In this document: piece after piece, positions 43,989-51,236 of the stretch
Layout of the letters: every line of letters begins with the position of its first letter
How positions within the stretch are numbered: position 1 is the first letter of the stretch
NCBI GenBank assembly: GCA_037447655.1
Contig: JBBHKE010000173.1
Location: 83,654-134,889, forward strand
Direction of reading: 5' to 3'
Source of the DNA: Zygnema cylindricum
Lineage: Eukaryota > Streptophyta > Zygnematophyceae > Zygnematales > Zygnemataceae
DNA length: 51,236 bases
Position numbers and translations under genes: made by a program
The notes under the pieces: generated by a model
What the model was told of the DNA's origin: nothing
Database searches by the model: none
Seen by the model: the letters and a program-made list of their open reading frames with translations, nothing else

Positions 43989-45043
43989 ATGGAAAAACGC
44001 CTTTCGACTTTCCTTGACATCTTCTTCTCTGTCCTGTTCCTCTTCTCCCTCTCCTCCCTCATCGCTCTCACCGTGAAGCTAAGTTCCACCCATTTTTTTT
44101 CCCATGCCTTGTCGCTTCTGTCCTTTTAACCGTTTTTTCCTCGGGATGTGTTTTTTAGATATACTCGCTTTCTTTTTCCTCCAAGGCCCATTTTAATCCT
44201 GCCACTCTCTCTCTAGAGGACCTCGAGCAAAATAGCGCGTCAGTTGATGTCAATTTATCACAAACTGGGCCTAGTACTAATGCCGCTACTACTGCTCAGG
44301 GCTTGGAATCCGACGAATGGGAGAGCTCCTCAGAAGGTTCTGATGAAGGATACGGAAACGGAAACGGAAACAGAGGTCCTGTTACATGTAACGCCGCCGT
44401 AATTTGGCTCCATGGATTGGGAGACGCTCCATTCGGACATTACACACAAATATTCAAGTCACAAATGAGACAAGGAGGAGATTTTGATTATGTCCATTGG
44501 AATACTCCAGCAGCTCCAGTACAGCCTGTCACAGCCAATCGTGGCACACGCATGCCTTCTTGGTTTGACATTATTCAGTTTCCTATAACAGTTAACTCTC
44601 TCAGGAGCTCCAAAGAGGAGGTTCTCAAGGCTGTGACAACTGTCCATGATTGCATCGACCAATGTCACGCGGAGGGAATAGATTCGAGAAGGATAATAGT
44701 GGGAGGTTTTAGTCAAGGAGGAGCTACTGCTATTGTGAGTGCTATCACTTCTCCTAGGCCTCTAGCCGGATTAGCAGTTGTATGGGGCTGGATTCCGTTG
44801 GAAAATGAAGCGATAACAACGGAACTGGAGGTCCATGCGGAAGGACTACCGGTCCTTAGGAGTCATGGGATGGAGGATAATCTGGTTGAATACCAAAATG
44901 CTGTGGATGGTTGTGAGTTTTTTAATTATCTTGGAGCCATATGTGAGCTCCATGGTCATGCCAATCAAAAGCATAATCCTCATACAGAGGAATATGAGCT
45001 CCTTAGGACCTGGATGCGTACAAGATTGCTGCCATTACCGTAG
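43989..45043 (+). CDS. acyl-protein thioesterase / lysophospholipase-like hydrolase with N-terminal leader
   Basis: Exon 1 is 43989-44072 and exon 2 is 44159-45043 (GT-AG), giving 322 aa. The first 28 residues (MEKRLSTFLDIFFSVLFLF...) form a basic start plus a strongly hydrophobic stretch, a signal peptide or membrane anchor. An acidic, Ser/Gly-rich linker follows. The alpha/beta-hydrolase domain begins near residue 108: VIWLHGLGDA (oxyanion region), GFSQGG with nucleophile Ser213, HGMED with probable Asp268, and HGHANQKH with the probable catalytic His at 294 or 296. Acyl-protein thioesterases normally are soluble cytosolic proteins of about 230 aa that remove palmitate from proteins. Here the extra leader suggests entry to the secretory pathway or membrane anchoring. 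The hydrolase part is diverged, so the substrate is open. An AATAAA at 45120-45125 may be the poly(A) signal. Confidence 0.88.
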
Positions 45044-45125
45044 ATATTAGTCACAATAAGTACAGTCAATAAGTACGGTTTAGGGGTACGGTTCATGGGT
45101 ATTTGTGAAAAAAAAGATGAATAAA

Positions 45126-45871
45126 AGAAGAAAAAAGAAAAGGAACAACATAACGATTGTAGAATCTTGTAAGGATTTTTAGTTATGTTGTGGTAGGTTC
45201 AATGTGGAGAATCGATCGTCCATATTTTCGTATATTTTGTGTCAATATTATGTTGCATGATATTAACTTTGTTTACAAAATAATTAGATCATATTTAAAA
45301 AGAGAAAAAAAAGTGAATGTCTACTCATTGGGTGCACTTACAACAAAGTGTAGTCATTGAAACGGAAATACCGTTGTGAATTTTACATTTAGCATAAGAT
45401 TTGAAAGCATTGTCAACGAGGGAATAATAATAGAACTCTCAATACAACAACAACTAGGTTTGATATTCTCAATAGTTGGTGGGAAGTCTAGCTAAAATTA
45501 AGATAGGAGGAACTGCATTCTAGAAAATTAAAGTCTACTTTTTTATCTATTAATCTATAGGGTTTCAATAGTGATGCATATTGCATTGGAAAAATCGATA
45601 CCTGATGTGCTGATGCATTCATTTAGCCGATGCATACAAAAAACCCCATTGTTTTTTTTTCCCCGTTTTTTTTTTCCAAAGTGTTGATACTATGTGATCG
45701 CACATACCATATATATCGCCAATACATACCACCATACCGATATGTGAATACTTTTTTTTTTATTGGGAGCGAGGTAGGGAGAGAGGGAGTGGAAGAGGGT
45801 GGGGAGGGGAAGGGGGTGTTAAGTTTGTAGAATCAAGGGATAGTAGGGACGATCCCGTTAAAGGGAATGAT
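45126..45871. other. intergenic DNA after the thioesterase-like gene
   Basis: There is AT-rich unique sequence, then a purine-rich tract (GAGAGGGAGTGG and similar) at about 45765-45815. No gene is seen. Confidence 0.4.
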
Positions 45872-45943
45872 GAGTCGGCCAAGATTTGAACCTGGGACAT
45901 TTCACTTTAGCTGTGAATGCATTAACCATTGTGCCACCAGCTC
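45872..45943 (-). other. tRNA-like cloverleaf (tRNA pseudogene or SINE head)
   Basis: The 72 bases on the minus strand fold as 7-bp acceptor (GAGCTGG/CCGACTC, one mismatch and one G-T), D arm (GCAC/ATGC, 3 pairs), anticodon arm (TTCAC/GTGAA, perfect, loop AGCTAAA), a 5-base variable loop, and T arm (CCAGG/CTTGG with one G-T, loop TTCAAAT). The A box TGGCACAATGG is good. The anticodon position reads CTA, but position 33 is G instead of T, and the B box ends TT instead of CC. It is therefore probably not a working tRNA. No functional amino-acid identity is claimed. Confidence 0.55.
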
Positions 45944-46087
45944 AGATGTTGAGAATGGCGGGTCCATTTTTATTAGGTTTTAGTCCAGATATTACCACAA
46001 ATCCGGGTATCGATCGGCACGTTTCACGTACGTCAACACCCCCCCTCGAGAGGTAGCGGTCATAATGTCCACTCGTAGCCTAGCCCC

Positions 46088-46103
46088 CCTGGCTTTGATA
46101 CCA
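46088..46103 (-). other. retrotransposon primer binding site (tRNA-iMet type)
   Basis: On the minus strand TGGTATCAAAGCCAGG directly follows the LTR end. It matches the common plant copia primer site (complement of initiator tRNA-Met) with one difference. Confidence 0.65.
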
Positions 46104-46536
46104 TGTTAACCTAACCCATAACCTATAGAAGTAGGACTATTGGACGCCATAATGAAAGACAAATAAAATAAAAGCATTTGGGGATTTTTGTGATCGAGTT
46201 ATAATTTCATTATGAAACGATATCATTTTATACAAAGTATGACAACGTTAATTACTGTGGGTAGTAATGCACTACGCTACACAAGGTGGGATTTGGACAG
46301 GTATATAAAGACCAAATTTACTTGTCAAAGTTGACCGACGAAAGAAAAAGACCAAACTTACAATTAAGACCGCACTTGAATAAGTGGAGTACGCACACGT
46401 TAACTTAAAACAAAAGAGACCAAAGTGGACAAAGCACTAACGAGCATAATGTGGTCAAGTACACTTAGGACAAAAGAAGCTAAAGTGGACGTACTTATTC
46501 AGGAAAGAAAAACATAACGTGAAGTTACCCTTAACA
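46104..46536 (-). mobile_element. LTR of a retrotransposon, minus orientation
   Basis: The segment begins TGTTAACC and ends CCTTAACA, so it has the TG...CA ends with a 6-base inverted repeat (TGTTAA/TTAACA). It lies directly beside the primer binding site. On the minus strand it contains TTGTATAAAATGAT, a possible TATA box. It is 433 bp. Beyond the primer site only one to two hundred bases of possible internal leader remain before the tRNA-like sequence, so the element is truncated. No second LTR was seen in the window. Confidence 0.6.
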
Positions 46537-46564
46537 GGGGAAAAAGGAGAAGAGGAGGAGACGT

Positions 46565-46880
46565 GAGGGCCGCTCTCTCCCTTCCCTTTCCCCCTCCCTC
46601 TCCATAAACCTAAACCGTAAACCTACATCTTTAGTCTCTAAGCTCGTAGGGGAGAACAAGGGAGGCCGGAGGGAGGGACATAGGGAGAGGGGGGGGAGAC
46701 AGGGTGAAGAGGGGGAGAGCTGGGAGCTCTCTCCCTCACTCTCTCCCCCCCTCTTACTCCCTCCCTCACCCTCTCTCTCCTCGCCCTCTCCCTCCCGCTC
46801 CCTCTCTCTCTCCCTAAACTGAAACCCTAAATCTGAAGCTTTAAACGTCCGTGATCCCGAGGCGAAGGGGGAAGGAGTTT
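46565..46880. repeat. CT/GA-rich tract with two telomere-like phrases
   Basis: CCCTCTCC tracts (46575-46605 and 46735-46815) are each followed by degenerate TAAACC repeats (CCTAAACCGTAAACCTAC near 46608; AAACTGAAACCCTAAATCTG near 46816) and then similar purine-rich sequence. It looks like an old duplication of a unit of about 210 bases. Confidence 0.55.
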
Positions 46881-47243
46881 TCGAATAACCAGGCAGGTGA
46901 TTTTGTACTAGCAGTCTGCAAGATAGCAGCCAGAGATTTCAGCAAGAAACAGCGTTACTACTAGATTATATCTAGTCAGTGATATGAATCTTCTATCTTT
47001 GTAGTCTTCCACCTTTGTACTTGTTGTTTTTACAGTTCATAACATGTTCTTTTTACCGGAGTCATTTGCCAGCTTGAATTATTCGTCACTTATGTATTTC
47101 TTTTTCAACTTGCATCTTCCGTATATGGTTGATTCTTGGTTTCTGAAATTATTTGTCTGTCACGCACTTCATCATAATGTCAGACACATAATGTCACACA
47201 CTAATTCAGACACCGTTTCGTGGATTATGCCTCCATATTGACG

Positions 47244-48030
47244 GCTATAAAATTTTGACAGAACTGGCCGTACAAAATGGAGAATCAAGGCTGAAATCAC
47301 GTTACAAGAAAACGGTTGTTGGTCAATTGCTACGAAATAAGAAGCTAAACCTGTTCTTGCTGATGCAAGCCATATCTCTGAGATACGGAAAGACTCAAAT
47401 AGCTAGTTGGACAGAAGGAGACATAAAATCGAGAGTTATTATTATCAAAGGTTTGGTTAATAGCCAAGTGAGTAGGATAATAAAAAAATTAGAGCCTGGG
47501 AAATGTGGCCAGCTTTGGAAAAAAAGTTTGTGGACGAGTCTCCAATGGCAAAGGTAACCTTAATGAAGAAAATCTACTCATCTATTAACAAGCCTACAAG
47601 GGTCTATGGAATAACATTTAACAAAACTCTTTCGTCTGTTCGATGAAGCAGATGCGAGGGAGATTCCTTTTGCAGAAGAAACAATAATTTTGATAGTGCT
47701 GATGTCGCTGCCACAACAATATAAGGATGCGGTAACCTGGTTGTATGTAAAAGTTCACGTTGTGAAATTTCGAATAAACTGTTAATCACCTGAAACAGAT
47801 GGACTTCTAGGTGCCATGGGCGGAAATGCATTTGTTTCAGCAGCAAATCTCAATCAGCATGGCAGGACTACAACCAAGGTTCGGACGACAACAACAAGAA
47901 AAGCAAGACGTGCTATTGTTGCGATACAACCAATCAAATCGCTTCATTGCTGATTGCAAGAAACTAAAGTCTGACATAAGAAATGGATCATATATCCATA
48001 AGTGCTTCGAAAGCAGCAAATGTTGATGTC
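47244..48030 (+). pseudogene. copia-type gag relic
   Basis: A broken reading frame is recognisable across three frames. TSWTEGDIKSR-like text, IIIKGLVNSQVSRIIKKLEP at about 47430-47500, a diverged EGDSFCRRNNNFDS at about 47655-47700, LMSLPQQYKDAVTWL at about 47695-47745, and a decayed zinc knuckle (CYCCDTTNQ / IADCKKLK in two frames) at about 47910-47970 follow the order of a Ty1/copia gag. Stops and frameshifts separate them. No pol domains follow. Confidence 0.6.
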
Positions 48031-48139
48031 ATTTGAACAAAGACTGAAACGTTTGCGGCAGCAGTTTTCTCAGCTTCATCCAGCTCATACAAGCTTCATT
48101 AAAGTTGCAGCAGCTTCTTATCGGTATTTCACATGAAGG

Positions 48140-48720
48140 AGACTAAACTCAGCGAGATCAACTCAGAGGATGTAACCGAGAGGAGACACGTCAGATAGAG
48201 ATAGGAATGAAAGAGGGAGAAGCGGAGGAAACAAAGACGGCGAAGACAACCCTAAACTCCAAATCAATTTTGAATATATAAATTATTAAATTTGCTTTTC
48301 TGGCCAATATATTGACTTTCGCACTTTTGTATGGGCATTTTACGCACTAAACCTATTTTAATACACGAATCCGAACTTTTGATTTACGTCTCCGATAGCT
48401 TCGATTTTGCGCCTACCAGAGAGAGCTGTCCAAACTCCAAACTCCAAAGCTTAACTTCTCATGTACGAAAAGGTACGGAAATGCTATATGTGGTCCATCC
48501 AAACTGTACGCATATTGTACGCGGGAAACGTTAAAAACTTAAAATACAATACTACTACAGCCTTGCCACGCGTTGTCGCACTCTCGACAGGCCAGACGTC
48601 AAACGTCACAGGGCTAGTGGAAGCAACGCGGAATGTACCAAACCGTGTGCGCGAGGCGTACGGAAATTGAAATCGTACGATTGTATCGAACGGCTCACAT
48701 CGTGCGACTTACGGTACCGT
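48140..48720 (+). promoter_or_regulatory. upstream region of the 49-kb gene, rich in GTAC motifs
   Basis: Between 48460 and 48720 there are about seven GTAC-core sites (TGTACGAAA, GGTACGG, CTGTACGC, TTGTACGC, GCGTACGG, ATCGTACG, CGGTACCG) and a GACGTCAAACGTCAC phrase. This resembles the motif cluster before the PLAC8 gene. Function is inferred only. Confidence 0.4.
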
Positions 48721-48757
48721 GAGCCAATGAGGCGTCAGGGAATCCACAACGAAAACA

Positions 48758-48932
48758 AGAATTCCTGAACTCGTTATCTTCAGAACCACGCAAACAATTC
48801 AGATCAAGTTGTCTCCCAGTTATAAATAGGAATTCCATAACTCGTTATTCCTAACTTCCGCGGCTACAGAAGTCTCTACCACGAAGAGCTGCCACCTACC
48901 ACCCAATCGAGCAATTCCAAAACTCGTCATTT
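48758..48932 (+). promoter_or_regulatory. core promoter with TATA box and three iterated motifs
   Basis: TATAAATA lies at 48821-48828, about 185 bases before the start codon. A motif of about 22 bases, (G/C)AATTCC-nn-AACTCGT(T/C)AT, occurs three times at 48760, 48830 and 48912, before and after the TATA box, with spacing of about 70-82 bases. Confidence 0.55.
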
Positions 48933-49012
48933 CAGTTTTCCACACTCCTCCTTCCCCACCTCTCTCCGCAATTTCCATCTTCCCGCTCAAGAGGGAGCAA
49001 AACAAAACAACA

Positions 49013-49543
49013 ATGGCAGCCAACAGTATAGCAATGGAAACTCTCTCTCGCTCTTCCCCTCATCCAGAAGAAAATAGAGGTTCTCACCCTCGCAACCATA
49101 GCCTTGTGAAGAAATGCGCGGATGGACGCGGGAGTGGACACGGCCATGGACACAGAGGGCGGCGCCACTTGAGAAGTGTACGAGGGGAGGGAGAGGATAT
49201 GGTGGCCGGGGGAGAGCCCACAGAATGGCCGGTCAAAGAGAATTTTACTGACGGCAAGGAGAAACAATGGACAGGAGATAAAGGGCGTGACAAATGTCAC
49301 AGGTGTCGCGGTTTACATCATCGGCGTGGAGGGCGAGGGAAGTCGCTTTCTGATGTCGAGACAGTGAGGAACCTCAAAGACATGAATTTCAACAAAGCGG
49401 GAGGAAATACGAACGAATCAATGGAGGTTGCGGTCTCAAAGCGCCCTGGGCGACGTGACGGTCGCCCACACGGACGTCACATGGGGAAAGGCAAACGTTT
49501 CGGAGATGACGATGAGTATCACAAAAAGCGCCAATTTCTGTAG
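49013..49543 (+). CDS. unrecognised His/Gly/Arg-rich protein, single exon
   Basis: The open frame of 176 aa starts in an excellent plant context (AACAATGGC) about 160 bases after the expected start of transcription from the TATA box at 48821. The protein is basic and low in hydrophobic residues. It has a GHGHGHRGRRH run (about residues 42-52), CHRCRGLHHRRGGRG (about 94-108) and a Gly/Arg/His-rich end (KRPGRRDGRPHGRH). No signal peptide, membrane segment or known domain is seen. The Cys/His clusters could bind metal or RNA, but this is speculation. Similar G/H/R-coding sequence continues after the stop in other frames, so the gene may be longer with an intron, or the tail may be decayed. Confidence 0.55.
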   Translation: MAANSIAMETLSRSSPHPEENRGSHPRNHSLVKKCADGRGSGHGHGHRGRRHLRSVRGEGEDMVAGGEPTEWPVKENFTDGKEKQWTGDKGRDKCHRCRGLHHRRGGRGKSLSDVETVRNLKDMNFNKAGGNTNESMEVAVSKRPGRRDGRPHGRHMGKGKRFGDDDEYHKKRQFL

Positions 49544-50000
49544 AGGGGAGACACACTCGTAAAGGGTGTGAGGCGTGACAAGAGTCACAAGTGTGAGATG
49601 CGTCACATGCGGGTGGACGTGGCCGCCTCGGTCAGCGGTTACACGCTGCTAGTTGGATGCGGCAAGCGCACAGATTGATGATGTCAGCGTGACTCATTAG
49701 AAGGACTTGCTCGAGATCCGTGTGGACCGCAAGCTGCCACGTGGCGAAGAAGGGAAAGGCGGACAGGTGTTGTTTCGAGAGCGAAGGTTTGGATGTTGCG
49801 TGCATCTCGTCGCATTGCCAAAAGACGCGGAGGTTGCCACGTCAGCAATTATGGCGGGTGTTGTGACTGTGACTGTTGTCCACGGGGACCGGAAGAAAGA
49901 CCCCGTGAGGACGCGCCACGGGCGCCACAGTGAAGGATGGTGCAGGAAATGGTGGAGGGGTAAAAAAAGCGGCGGAATCAGCCTAAAGGGGATTTAGTGT
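49544..50000 (+). other. possible 3' extension or decayed tail of the 49-kb gene
   Basis: Codon composition stays like that of the preceding frame (repeated CGTGACAA, GTCACAAGTG, GGCGCCAC). An open stretch to 49997 encodes GVVTVTVVHGDRKKD and TRHGRHSEGWCRKWWRGK. Donor-like AG|GTGT sites occur at about 49297 and 49767, but no unique joining could be fixed. An AATAAA series at about 50182-50199 may supply the poly(A) signal. Confidence 0.3.
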
Positions 50001-50199
50001 AGCTAAATAAGGGAGAGAAAGAAGAAGTGTGTTTAACTCTCGTTTAGATTTTTAGTTTTGACTTTTGAAGAGCGAGGGAAAGGACTCTAAGGACAATTGA
50101 CAGGTGGTGCCAGAGACATGGTTCCCATCTCCGTAGGTTGTTTGACTATGAAATGTACATAAAACAGAAGTGTTAGTAACAAGTAAATAAATAAATAAA

Positions 50200-51236
50200 A
50201 AATACCTTTCTGGGAAACTTTTATTATGGTTATGGAACAAGGATCACGATCAAAATGAATGCATGTCTTTTGAAACGAACTAAAATGCGATGCGGATTGT
50301 ATCGACATTGCTGCCTTTTTTTTCCAATTCATCTTCAGATTGATACCTTGGACCTGCCTGGACTGAAGTTGAAGATTTTGGTCAAGGTTTAAAATGAATA
50401 TTTAAGATAAACCAAAGTTGATCTTCCAAGTGGCCGAATTCTGTGTTTAAAAAGTGGCATTTATCTGGATCATCGACTTAATGCAATGCATGTTTGTGTG
50501 ATTGGACTATTTGGACTAAAAGTTCGATTCAAAAAGAAAAAATATCAGGAACGATTTGTCAAAAAAAACCCGAATGATTTGTAACAGCCGAAAAAACCCA
50601 ACTTCTCCTGCTATTGGCTTTGAAGTTGACAATTGGAAAACTTGCCTGAACATTGTCGATTATAGAGTGGAAAATGACTAGGATCGGTACATCGTAATAA
50701 CTGTCGCTCCAATTTCACCATTTACAATCTTGGATTTTTACGTAAAAGATTTGTCTATTTGCACTTCCATTAACCGTATGCCTGAACACATTTCAAACAA
50801 ATATTATTTTTTACTGTTCTGAAAATCGGTGAAGTTGTTAAACGATTCATGCAGAGTGATTTGCGAGCCTTTGAAAAATGAAGGAATGTGATCCGAATAA
50901 ATACAGCAACCTGAGTGTTCCTCCAAAATACTATTACACTATCAAGAATAATATTAAACATTTGTCAGCTCCTACGCCATTTGTACAGCCGTGCTATAAA
51001 ATTCAAACTCATTTCGATTGCCAAAACAGTTCTGGACTCTCCTATTAAAATTGGTTCAATCATTACAAAATTTCATCTTTCGGTTCAGCCTTTCCTAAAT
51101 ATATAAGATTTTGTAATGATAATCTCTTCAACGAAGCAGTCAAATGGATGGAGCTGACATGGTAGATGTGAAGAAGGAGATAAGCTGAGATTTAATGTGC
51201 ATAGGAAAGGTAGGACATTTGAGAGTCACTGTGACA
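50200..51236. other. AT-rich DNA without recognisable features
   Basis: No gene, repeat family or RNA could be supported. The short open frames have no recognisable motifs. Confidence 0.5.

Noticed and set aside
44303-45043. Thioesterase-like frame starting at 44303 (TTG)
   Set aside because: No ATG at that point; the frame extends in phase to an acceptor at 44158 and an upstream ATG exon at 43989.
46600-46840. Internal telomere array
   Set aside because: Only a few degenerate TAAACC units are present; not a true (CCCTAAA)n array.
47255-47557. Independent 100-aa host gene
   Set aside because: Its residues and the following frames match the order of a copia gag, with stops and shifts, so it is a retroelement relic.

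Overview
The window is nuclear DNA of a eukaryote, most likely a streptophyte (a charophyte alga or an early-diverging land plant). The genes are split by many introns and lie among dense short interspersed repeats. The PLAC8 protein and the RH16-type helicase are of plant type. The start context at 49013 (AACAATGGC) is plant-like, and telobox motifs lie upstream of two genes. I cannot name the species from the sequence; the abundance of (CCCTCT)n tracts is reminiscent of Chara, but that is only an impression.

Five genes could be rebuilt exon by exon with consistent splice phases: (1) a PLAC8/cell-number-regulator protein, 4662-6782 (+), 4 exons, 161 aa; (2) ESCRT-III subunit VPS2/CHMP2, 11893-16803 (+), 5 exons, 228 aa; (3) an ankyrin-repeat protein, 26919-19609 (-), 11 exons, about 529 aa; (4) a nucleolar DEAD-box helicase of the RH16/DDX56 type, 29706-41307 (+), 12 exons, 696 aa; (5) an acyl-protein-thioesterase-like hydrolase with an N-terminal hydrophobic leader, 43989-45043 (+), 2 exons, 322 aa. 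A sixth gene at 49013-49543 (+) encodes an unrecognised 176-aa His/Gly/Arg-rich protein; its TATA box and start context are good. A possible decayed gene lies at 1082-2035.

The genes look like unrelated housekeeping neighbours (membrane/metal handling, membrane scission, ribosome biogenesis, lipid-ester hydrolysis), not an operon or cluster.

The space between and inside the genes is filled by several transposon families. One is a MITE family with ends like TACACCGTGAATCGCTATTA, flanked by TA and often inserted end to end. Another is a pair of PIF/Harbinger-like elements (TAA target duplication) in opposite orientation on either side of the ankyrin gene. There is also a hAT-like 484-bp element with a perfect 8-bp target duplication, packed with TGTACGG motifs. 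Further items are LTR-retrotransposon relics (an LTR plus primer binding site at 46.1 kb, a copia-type gag relic at 47.3-48.0 kb, inverted leader copies at 9.7-11.2 kb) and tRNA-like sequences. Long one-strand pyrimidine tracts fill several introns.

The most interesting observation is that the motif CCGTAC/GTACGG is dense upstream of the PLAC8 gene and of the orphan 49-kb gene, and also inside the hAT-like element. This suggests transposon-borne spread of an SBP-type (GTAC-core) regulatory site.
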